A stretch of 35,234 bases of DNA from positions 1-35,234 of the IMG/VR virus record IMGVR_UViG_3300035070_003112; one strand, 5' to 3'. The notes below the pieces were generated by a model. That model was not told the origin of the DNA and ran no database searches. It was given only the letters and a program-made list of their open reading frames with translations. Below, piece by piece: positions 28,860 through 35,234 of the stretch (the first letter of the stretch is position 1; each line of letters starts with the position of its first letter). The DNA comes from a virus. The position numbers and the translations under genes are program-made.

Positions 28860-29515
28860 AAGATGTCAAATCCACAACAGGTTTCTAATTGTATGGCAGG
28901 ATATTTGGCCGCCCACACATCCATAACATCTCTAACATCAGGCCATCCAACATCTCGGCTATTGTCTACCACTACCCAGCACTCTTCTGCACGGTTAAAC
29001 TCCACAAACTCTAACTCTGCCTGCAATACATTGGCCTCGTGGCCACCATCCAAAAATGCAAAGTCAATAACCTCTACATCCCTCTCGTGCATAACCTTTT
29101 GAACTTCATCGAGGGCCCCTGGGCACTCACCTACTATCTGGTGTACCCGATCAGCAACATCACCTACAGCATCTTGCAATGTGCCATAATCATCCTTATC
29201 AACAGTGACCATCCAAGCACCATTATTATTGTCTGCCAATGCTGTAGCTATTGCACGCGTGCTCCGCCCTTTATGCGTTCCCGTCTCAAGCACAAAATTA
29301 GGCATCAGCGCCCTAACTAATCCGTGCAACAGTGCTGCACTTCCCTCATCGATCGATGCTATATCTATCTGACCATCGAGAACAAGAGGAAATAACGCGT
29401 CCACTTGCCACATCTTCTTCTTACCTGGTGGCTGTCGCCCCATTAGAAACGGCGTTGTAACTCGATCCCCGTGCGTCACATTCATCACACTTTTCTGCAA
29501 ATGTGCCTTTCCCAT
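28847..29515 (-). CDS. SAM-dependent methyltransferase (class I)
   Basis: 222 residues with Rossmann motif I FVLETGTHKGRSTRAIATAL, a second acidic strand MVTVDKDDY, and DFAFLDGGHEANVLQAELEF after it. This matches the Methyltransf_24/cephalosporin-hydroxylase-like group that methylates small molecules or glycans. It has no DNA-MTase catalytic NPPY/SPPF or PCQ motif. Placed beside a glycosyltransferase in the structural operon, it probably modifies a sugar on the virion or the host surface. Inferred. Confidence 0.75.
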   Translation of the reverse strand: MGKAHLQKSVMNVTHGDRVTTPFLMGRQPPGKKKMWQVDALFPLVLDGQIDIASIDEGSAALLHGLVRALMPNFVLETGTHKGRSTRAIATALADNNNGAWMVTVDKDDYGTLQDAVGDVADRVHQIVGECPGALDEVQKVMHERDVEVIDFAFLDGGHEANVLQAELEFVEFNRAEECWVVVDNSRDVGWPDVRDVMDVWAAKYPAIQLETCCGFDILWMR

Positions 29516-29544
29516 CGCTTTTCCTTTCTTTATAGCCCCTTCAG

Positions 29545-30531
29545 CTATACCAAACTTGCTGCCGTGCCCTGCTCGATGCTTGTATGGTCACGCCCGGTGT
29601 CTACATCCATCAAGTGTACCCCGGCAGTAACTTTGTCGCGTGCCTTTTGCTCTGCTGCTTTCGTAAACTCTTTTGTGATCACAGGCACAAAGCCTACGTG
29701 ATCAGCAAATACATCTGTATCACAATGGATCTCGATACCTTTGCACCTTGCCCGGTAACACCACAGCATATCCTCTGTGCCTACTTTGGGCATCGTAAAG
29801 TAAGATTTGCCCATATCATCTTCTTCTTTAAACGACAGAGTAGGATCTGGCAACTCTCCAACATTATGATCGAGCACCTTGCGCTCTTCTTCTGTCATCT
29901 CGTCCATCATCTTCTGAAGTGCTGGCGCTATTGGCCGATCGCTCTGGCCGGCACGCTCCAATACGTCATATTTCCACAACTGCGCGTGTGTACCACCACC
30001 ATCGATGGTTATTAATCCCTGGTCCATATCCGCTATTTTTAAATTTCTGTATGATGGCATATTATGAAAGTCACGCAGGCCCTCACCACCGCACTCAGGA
30101 CACATCATTGTATCACGTGGTGTAATGTCATTACCGATTTGCCACTGGTGATCACACGACTTGCAAATATATGCTGTAGCGCTTAACACACCGATCTGAT
30201 ATGGACTCCTACGCATCGGATATGGTGAGATAACAACATCTTTATCGTGGCGTATAAATGCAGGCAGTGTCTCTGGATGAATAATTGCATCATCATCGAG
30301 CCAGAACACGTGCGTATATGGCTGCTCTTTTTCTTGACTGTCTGCTGCCACTTGGCATATCTGCGTGCGTGCAAAGTGCACAAATGTTCTGCCCACCACT
30401 AAAAATTTGAACTTTAAGCCTATGCGCTCCCAATGGCTCACACAGGCAATATGATTGGCGTATACCTCGCTGCTCATCAAGTTTGTATAATTAGGCATAC
30501 CAATCAATACGTTTGCATCTTCTACATTCAT
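29545..30531 (-). CDS. GT-A glycosyltransferase with inserted zinc ribbon
   Basis: 328 residues from ATG 30531 (AAGGAAAGG upstream). The frame extends to 30588 but that would put the start in the UUCG hairpin. GT-A features: N-terminal strand NVLIGMPNYT, and metal-binding triple Asp at 79-81 (FWLDDDAIIHPE). After the acceptor-side helix comes an insert with C123-x2-C126 and C144-x2-C147 (ICKSCDHQW, MMCPECGG), a zinc ribbon not normal for such enzymes. The C-terminal half has GTEDMLWCYRARCKG, typical of the glycan-acceptor domain. Likely glycosylates a virion or host surface component together with the methyltransferase. Confidence 0.75.
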   Translation of the reverse strand: MNVEDANVLIGMPNYTNLMSSEVYANHIACVSHWERIGLKFKFLVVGRTFVHFARTQICQVAADSQEKEQPYTHVFWLDDDAIIHPETLPAFIRHDKDVVISPYPMRRSPYQIGVLSATAYICKSCDHQWQIGNDITPRDTMMCPECGGEGLRDFHNMPSYRNLKIADMDQGLITIDGGGTHAQLWKYDVLERAGQSDRPIAPALQKMMDEMTEEERKVLDHNVGELPDPTLSFKEEDDMGKSYFTMPKVGTEDMLWCYRARCKGIEIHCDTDVFADHVGFVPVITKEFTKAAEQKARDKVTAGVHLMDVDTGRDHTSIEQGTAASLV

Positions 30532-30548
30532 AGCTTTGCCTTTCCTTA

Positions 30549-30576
30549 ATAGGAGAGGCCCGAAGGCCCCTCCTAT
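30549..30576 (-). terminator. 12-bp hairpin with UUCG tetraloop between head and glycosylation genes
   Basis: On the minus strand ATAGGAGGGGCC-TTCG-GGCCTCTCCTAT, one G-U pair, a very stable C(UUCG)G loop. Only UU follows, so it may be a partial terminator or an mRNA 3' stabiliser that keeps head gene messages more abundant than the genes after it. Confidence 0.6.
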
Positions 30577-30587
30577 CCCGTTAAACA

Positions 30588-31061
30588 TTACGCACTGGCA
30601 ATTGTCAATTGCACACGCGCATTTGTTGCGTTGGGGCCATTTTCGAGCGTGAAGCCCACCTGGGCACCGATATAATCAGGTGCTGTTGTTGTGGTCTGCA
30701 CAGCCTCTGTAACATGGCCGATGTTTGTAGCGTTGATGCTGGAAGCAACTACTAAACGCCCTGCAGCAATAGAAGCCGACGCACGCACATTGGCTGGACC
30801 ATTCACCTGCAAGCGCCCAATTTCCGATGTGTTAATAGTTGTCTCAACAACACCAGCAACCGCAGCTGCAATACCCGTTGTGGCATTAACGGCAGTATCA
30901 ACCAATTCTACCAACCGACCTTGATCTGCATCTGTCGTGGTATTGGTGAACTCACACACCTTGCCGGGCTCGAGCACTGCACCCTCGTTATTTTCTACAA
31001 CGATAAAAAGCTGGTCTGCAAAGTCCTCAGACTCATCAAACGTCATGGGTCCTTGTGGCAT
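30588..31061 (-). CDS. Putative head decoration protein, 157 aa
   Basis: ATG 31061 (AAGGAG eight bases before) gives MPQGPMTFDESEDFADQLF; the longer frame overlaps the previous gene. The rest is beta-rich, Ala/Thr/Val-rich with few charges (TGIAAAVAGVVETTINTSEI, ANVRASASIAAGRLVVASS), like DUF2190-type capsid stabilising/decoration proteins that follow capsid genes. The UUCG hairpin lies just after its stop. Confidence 0.6.
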   Translation of the reverse strand: MPQGPMTFDESEDFADQLFIVVENNEGAVLEPGKVCEFTNTTTDADQGRLVELVDTAVNATTGIAAAVAGVVETTINTSEIGRLQVNGPANVRASASIAAGRLVVASSINATNIGHVTEAVQTTTTAPDYIGAQVGFTLENGPNATNARVQLTIASA

Positions 31062-31074
31062 ATCAAAAATCTCC

Positions 31075-31350
31075 TTAAATAATGCAGTCGAGCACGTAAT
31101 TCCACGTATCCGTATCTGATGCTGCCGATACGATATACACAGAACCTGCCTCTGTATCTGCTGTGCCATTGTTACTGTTCAAAACAACTTGGGCACCTTC
31201 CTGATCATCTGCATTTGTCACAACGCAGTTAAGGACGCTGGCGCAGTTAAAATCAATCTCTGTGCCATTAGCGGCCTCACATGTACCCACAATGCGAGTA
31301 GACGAACCAAGATAAGATGTGCCACTGACGGTAAAATCACCTAATGCCAT
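31075..31350 (-). CDS. Small head protein, 91 aa
   Basis: Beta-rich, Asn/Ser/Ala-rich small protein with several Cys (GTCEAANGTEIDFNCASVLN). It directly follows the major capsid gene by 13 bases. Candidate decoration or cement protein. No family recognised. Confidence 0.55.
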   Translation of the reverse strand: MALGDFTVSGTSYLGSSTRIVGTCEAANGTEIDFNCASVLNCVVTNADDQEGAQVVLNSNNGTADTEAGSVYIVSAASDTDTWNYVLDCII

Positions 31351-31363
31351 AGTGCACCTCTTT

Positions 31364-32374
31364 TTAGGTTAAGCCGGTGCCTTTGCCGGTTTTGTTGCGG
31401 AGCTTCGTTACCAAGTTACCTTTGAAGAAGATCTGGCCGATCTTGGCATCTTGGTTAATAGGCTTTTGCAACCCACTGGGGTCCATCTCAAAGTTGCGAT
31501 CACGATACACAACAAGATCCACAAAGCGCGATGCCCACATATAAAACACACCCGTTGTAGTGATATGTGGATCCCACATAATCTCACAGTTTTTGTAATA
31601 CACTTTGCCATTGCCCAAGTTACCACCAGCAGCATTTGGCCCACCACCATCAGCAATGCGATAGCGAGGGTACAACAAAGCCTCAAAACTCTCGTGCACT
31701 GTTTGCGTCGTAAACGCACAATCAGGAACAGCAGAACCTTCGCGCAAAGACCCTTTCGCGATGTCGTTATACAACGAGCGCAAGAATCCCATACCAGCAG
31801 TAGCAACAGCGCCCACAGACGTCTGCACTTGGTTGCGCCACTTGGTATTCACAGATGAATCGATCTGTGCATATGTTCCAGTGGTCGGATCGGTTTTGAT
31901 CATCGCAGGCAATCCTGTGATGTTCTTGGAGCTGTTTCCGGTGCCATCATCTTCTGCGATGTCTGTGCCTACACGGTCAGAGATCGTCAAAGAGGCATTT
32001 TCTACTCGCTCGGTAAGCATATTGACAAATGCCTCTGGCCCACGGTTGCTTGTGGCGTCGTCACCACTGATACCAACAGATACGGCATACAGCTTAGGAG
32101 ACAAAAACCAACGCGTAGACATCTGCTGCAATGTGACGTTAAATTCGTCGGTGCCACTATATGATGTCACGGTGCCATTGCTCTTGTCCATAATGCCACC
32201 AGAAAGACGCTCACCACCAGAGATGATCTTGATGCTGCCCATCTCATTCATCTTATTCAAGATGGCGTTGTTCTCAAATACCGCATCGTATAGCTTGCCA
32301 CTGTCCATAATATTTTCTATGGTCGTAGTCGCTAAATCATAATACGTGCGTGATAATGTGCTTTCTCCAGCCAT
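31364..32374 (-). CDS. Major capsid protein
   Basis: 336 residues with HK97-like character: an N-terminal helical arm (SRTYYDLATTTIENIMDSG), a spine helix (GPEAFVNMLTERVENASLTI), a P-domain/A-domain with FYMWASRFVDLVVYRDRNFEMD near the end, and RYRIADGGGPNAAGGNLG in the A-domain. It follows a scaffold-like gene and precedes decoration candidates. The lack of a protease gene and of an N-terminal delta region suggests a separate scaffold rather than proteolysis. Family by fold-like pattern, size and order. Confidence 0.8.
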   Translation of the reverse strand: MAGESTLSRTYYDLATTTIENIMDSGKLYDAVFENNAILNKMNEMGSIKIISGGERLSGGIMDKSNGTVTSYSGTDEFNVTLQQMSTRWFLSPKLYAVSVGISGDDATSNRGPEAFVNMLTERVENASLTISDRVGTDIAEDDGTGNSSKNITGLPAMIKTDPTTGTYAQIDSSVNTKWRNQVQTSVGAVATAGMGFLRSLYNDIAKGSLREGSAVPDCAFTTQTVHESFEALLYPRYRIADGGGPNAAGGNLGNGKVYYKNCEIMWDPHITTTGVFYMWASRFVDLVVYRDRNFEMDPSGLQKPINQDAKIGQIFFKGNLVTKLRNKTGKGTGLT

Positions 32375-32393
32375 TGTCTTATATCCTCATTTG

Positions 32394-33347
32394 TTACAAG
32401 CCAAGTTTTTTACGGGCTTCTTGCCACGCACGAGCACCTACTGCCTGGAAGCTATCACTCGCTGTGCCCTTCTCACCTCTAATATTTGCCATAGGCTGCG
32501 CCGGTGAAGTCGTAGTTGCCGATGTGGCACCGTTTAGCTTACGTGCGCGTTGATAGTTTGTGTTGCCACCGTCTGTCCTTCCTCGATCTTCAGCAGCTTT
32601 TATAAGCTCATCGAAGTGAGACAACACAAACAGATCCTTGGCGGTTATCGTGCCATATTGCTGTATCCGCTGGTTCTCTGATTTAATCCGATCAAGAGCA
32701 CCCTCAGACAATACAGGCTTGCCATCTTCAACGCGGCCAAACATATCACCAAACCGCTTAACACCATCATCAACAGCTGACGATAGATAATCTTCCAAGC
32801 TCTTTTGCTGGTTTTCGTGCTCAACATCTTCTTTGAGCAAGACACCCATACTGCGCATAACTTCTTTGGCTTGTTCGATCTGCTCAGGTGTGTATGCGCC
32901 GGGCTCTTCTTCCACAACGGCGTGCTCGTCTTGTGCCATAGCCTCTTGAACTGCCGCTTGCACAGCTGACTCCAAGTTTTCTTCTATGGTTTTCACACGA
33001 CCGCGCAAGCTCTGATTGTCTCGAATCTGAGCACGCACAACACCTGCCAAATCTGGGTTATTTTCGTCGAGAAACTGCAATGCCGTATCTATTCCCGGTG
33101 CACCCTTATCCACGTTGGTTGCCTCGTTTGGTTCAGTGCTACTCACGTTGGCATCTGCCTCGTCTGAGCCATCACCTTCCACGTTGGTTGCCTCGTCTGG
33201 ATCTGTTGCTCCCTGCTGACCGACGGCACGGTTAGCATTGTTCAGCATAGTTTCAATTTCACCGGTCAAATACTCTTGCTCCATCGTTGATAGATCAGGT
33301 GTGCCGATGTCATTGACTTCTGCTGTTGAGGTCGTTTCTTCTGCCAT
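32394..33347 (-). CDS. Scaffolding protein
   Basis: 317 residues, very acidic N-terminal half with Thr/Asn/Asp low complexity (two in-frame copies of EATNV), then a long coiled-coil centre (LRGRVKTIEENLESAVQAAV) and helical parts (EQIEQAKEVMRSMG, YLSSAVDDGVKRFGDMFG). The C terminus is basic (WQEARKKLGL), as in scaffolds whose tail binds capsid. It lies directly upstream of the capsid gene. An 18-bp direct repeat (33110-33127 and 33179-33196) codes the two EATNV copies. Confidence 0.75.
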   Translation of the reverse strand: MAEETTSTAEVNDIGTPDLSTMEQEYLTGEIETMLNNANRAVGQQGATDPDEATNVEGDGSDEADANVSSTEPNEATNVDKGAPGIDTALQFLDENNPDLAGVVRAQIRDNQSLRGRVKTIEENLESAVQAAVQEAMAQDEHAVVEEEPGAYTPEQIEQAKEVMRSMGVLLKEDVEHENQQKSLEDYLSSAVDDGVKRFGDMFGRVEDGKPVLSEGALDRIKSENQRIQQYGTITAKDLFVLSHFDELIKAAEDRGRTDGGNTNYQRARKLNGATSATTTSPAQPMANIRGEKGTASDSFQAVGARAWQEARKKLGL

Positions 33348-33365
33348 ATCAATACGCCTTTCCTT

Positions 33366-33800
33366 TTATACTTCTTTGAACACACTGCCAGCCTCTACAC
33401 CTACCGGCAGGTTTTCACGATCACGCGCACGCCCTGCCGTGCGCTCTAATCTTGCCATATCTTGGGTGACATACTGCTTACCCTTCAGCGGCTGCGGCTC
33501 CATATTGTTAGCTTTTGGATCAAAGTCTCTTGCACCGCGCACCCTGTCGCCTGCCTCGATAGCACCTTTATCCCTTAGTATCCGGTCATATTCACGCTTG
33601 GTAGGTATATCACAATCAAACATCTCACTATAGTGAGGCTCCCACACTTGCAACTGCTTAATGGCTTCAACGGGGAACTGCCGTTGCATAACCCTCTGCT
33701 GGCAATATTGGCACTCTTGTGGTCGGTCTACCTTATCCAATGGCACCAGCAACTCTTCAACATTGCCACACATATCACATTTATAATCATACATTGGCAT
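33366..33800 (-). CDS. FmdB-like zinc-ribbon head-cluster protein
   Basis: 144 residues. The N-terminal MPMYDYKCDMCGNVEELLVP and CQYCQQR carry C8-x2-C11 and C30-x2-C33, exactly the FmdB/YP_009-type zinc ribbon (MPxYDYxC). The rest is charged and unstructured. It stands between portal and scaffold, where many podovirus-like phages carry this unexplained zinc-ribbon gene. Its role is not known; possibly a regulator or assembly helper. Confidence 0.8.
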   Translation of the reverse strand: MPMYDYKCDMCGNVEELLVPLDKVDRPQECQYCQQRVMQRQFPVEAIKQLQVWEPHYSEMFDCDIPTKREYDRILRDKGAIEAGDRVRGARDFDPKANNMEPQPLKGKQYVTQDMARLERTAGRARDRENLPVGVEAGSVFKEV

Positions 33801-33803
33801 CGG

Positions 33804-35234
33804 TTATCTCCCTGAGATCGCTTGCTGCATCACGTCTACTTCACTTGTTGTTATGGGCCCCTGTGTTGGTACACCACCAGTGCCATCGACACCTAACGGG
33901 ATGCCTGGTTGCTGTGCAACTGCATTTAACTGCTCTGGCACGCCATCGAGGCCAATTGCAGGCCATAGATCTTCTGGATTGTTGATGTCAAAGCCACGCA
34001 CCAATAACTGCTCGGCAATAGCAGGCAGATTTGGCGGTGGCAAATTCAGCGATAAAGAGATCTCTGTAAGCCCCACAAATGTCTGAAGTAATTCATTCCA
34101 CTGCCTACGCTCAACAGCCGTAGTAACGGACCGGCCTGCAACATCGATCTCAAAACGAAATACATCAGGGAGATCCTCACGACCAAACTCACTCTGTATA
34201 ATCCACATCTTACGAGCAGATGCCGTCTGGTATTCTTCAAACAACTCATCACGGTCATCTTCCCTGGCAGTCACCTTGCGTTCATTGATAGCTGCTTCTG
34301 TTGCTGTATCACCGTCAGACATACCCGGTTGAGGTGTACCCGCTGCCTGATTGAAATTGCCACGCAAAAATTGCGAAAAGTCCATTGCTTCAAAATTGCC
34401 ACTCAACAACTCAAAAGACTGTAATGGCTGAATACCACCAGCAAGACCTTTAATGGGCACTAAAACATTATCTGGACTGTCAACGACCTCCATAGCAGCA
34501 TCTTCACCAATTGCATCTGGATCATATCCAATAACAGTTTTGTGCTTTCTGATCGTGTTCAGCACAGCATCATACATCTCATTCATAATCGCTTGGGTAT
34601 TCTCAGCACCAGCATTAAGCAAATACGGCTTACCAAACCACGACTTATGCACGCCCTGGTTATATGTCAGCAACTCACAGGGATACTCCATCAAATCTTC
34701 AAAGCCCCAGCGTCCGTGCCGTAGCAACATTCCACCATTGTCTTGTTCTGCCACAACAGCCATCAAATTGATACGTCTATTTGGCGATGTATTAAACTGA
34801 CGTGCATATATCTCCCAATACGTCACAAGAGCAAAGTCATCATCACCACCATCAAACGACATAGGCACCGGTGCATCTTTTGGTCTGCCGGTAGGCTTTA
34901 CATCATTACGAGCCTTACGCATAAACGTCTTGTCTGCCCTCACCTCTTCGATAGGCTTAACCACCTTGAAAGCAATCCACTGTGCATCGTTAAGACCGTC
35001 TTGGCTCATCCAATCCATTGCAAAGTCTTCAAATGGCCACCGTGTACCAAACGCTCTACCATACGCCTGGTCCGCATTGATCTTTTCTCCAGCCAAAAAT
35101 GCTTTGTGATCTGCAATATTCTGCTCAAGTGCTGCTATTGCATCCTCTGTCAAGTCATCCTCATCGAGCGCCTCTTGGTGCTTGCCAATATGCCCTTTAT
35201 GATCTTGAGACTCTTCCACCATCATAAACTGGCC
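33804..35234 (-). CDS. Portal protein, C-terminal part (continues from 1-617)
   Basis: The rest of the portal gene; it ends at 33804 and is open through 35157, where it joins base 1 in frame. The 35158-35234 part duplicates 1-77. It contains YGRAFGTRWPFEDFAMDW, a stem-like helical region (AGAENTQAIMNEMYDAVLNTI), GDTATEAAINERKVTARED and a C-terminal DVMQQAISG. The 656-residue total is in the range of podovirus portals. Directly downstream of terL in gene order. Confidence 0.75.
   Translation of the reverse strand, partial: GQFMMVEESQDHKGHIGKHQEALDEDDLTEDAIAALEQNIADHKAFLAGEKINADQAYGRAFGTRWPFEDFAMDWMSQDGLNDAQWIAFKVVKPIEEVRADKTFMRKARNDVKPTGRPKDAPVPMSFDGGDDDFALVTYWEIYARQFNTSPNRRINLMAVVAEQDNGGMLLRHGRWGFEDLMEYPCELLTYNQGVHKSWFGKPYLLNAGAENTQAIMNEMYDAVLNTIRKHKTVIGYDPDAIGEDAAMEVVDSPDNVLVPIKGLAGGIQPLQSFELLSGNFEAMDFSQFLRGNFNQAAGTPQPGMSDGDTATEAAINERKVTAREDDRDELFEEYQTASARKMWIIQSEFGREDLPDVFRFEIDVAGRSVTTAVERRQWNELLQTFVGLTEISLSLNLPPPNLPAIAEQLLVRGFDINNPEDLWPAIGLDGVPEQLNAVAQQPGIPLGVDGTGGVPTQGPITTSEVDVMQQAISGR
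35158..35234. repeat. Terminal 77-bp identity with bases 1-77
   Basis: The last 77 bases equal the first 77. They lie within the portal coding frame, so the ends are not a natural gene boundary. Exactly 77 is a common assembler k-mer size, so this is the overlap of a circular contig, meaning circularly permuted DNA or a circle. Confidence 0.9.

Noticed and set aside
31761-32342. 193-codon plus-strand frame opposite the capsid gene
   Set aside because: Antisense to a well-supported capsid gene with no motif and no neighbouring rightward genes.
1-35234. Terminal 77-bp direct repeat as T7-like packaging repeats
   Set aside because: It lies in the middle of the portal frame and has a typical k-mer length; a circular assembly overlap explains it more simply.

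Overview
The window is one complete temperate tailed-phage genome assembled as a circle. Its first and last 77 bases are identical (1-77 = 35158-35234), and the portal gene reads straight across that joint, so the unit genome is 35,157 bp. The virion genes (portal, FmdB-like protein, scaffold, HK97-type capsid, short-tail adaptor and nozzle candidates, fibre, three long low-complexity candidate ejection proteins) and the absence of any tape-measure, sheath or tube gene suggest a podovirus-like particle. The bacterial host cannot be named from sequence alone. The best handle is a 46-bp copy of the 3' part of a bacterial tRNA-Pro(GGG) gene beside the integrase, which should be attP. Dockerin/EF-hand-like calcium loops in two late proteins are a weak second clue.

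Layout. Nearly everything is transcribed leftward (minus strand) from a divergent switch at 12518-12638. Early region (12517 down to about 2484): Cro-like regulator, three small unknown genes, a CII/CP76-like regulator, a Rad52-family annealing protein, a SWIM zinc finger, a DUF3102-like protein, an HNH protein, a 394-bp gene-free stretch rich in stem-loops, a helicase-methyltransferase fusion, a deoxyribosyltransferase-like protein, a C5 cytosine methyltransferase overlapped by a second long reading frame, then very small genes ending in a Com-like zinc finger. A strong intrinsic terminator at 2395-2437 closes this region directly before terS. Late region (2385 leftward, through the circle joint, down to 14636): terS, terL, portal, FmdB-like protein, scaffold, capsid, head proteins, a glycosyltransferase and a methyltransferase, small structural proteins, tail adaptor and nozzle, fibre, lysis genes, ejection-protein candidates.

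Rightward (plus strand) genes are only the HTH repressor, a 57-residue single-pass membrane protein and the tyrosine integrase, that is, the lysogeny module. Between the last two lie a tRNA-Pro 5' half (plus) and the 3' half (minus), facing each other and sharing the 8 bases of the anticodon loop, with an intrinsic terminator between them.

How it works together. Promoters visible at the switch are a near-consensus leftward promoter with a candidate operator in its spacer, and a rightward promoter whose predicted start coincides with the repressor ATG (leaderless). The repressor and the Cro-like protein share almost the same recognition helix and so should compete for the same operators. The early genes supply recombination and DNA modification. 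The terminator before terS implies read-through or antitermination control of late genes. The most unusual items are the doubly coding methyltransferase locus, the split inverted tRNA at attP, the structured 394-bp stretch, an 18-bp duplicated gene junction flanking one early gene, and long inverted repeats in early gaps.
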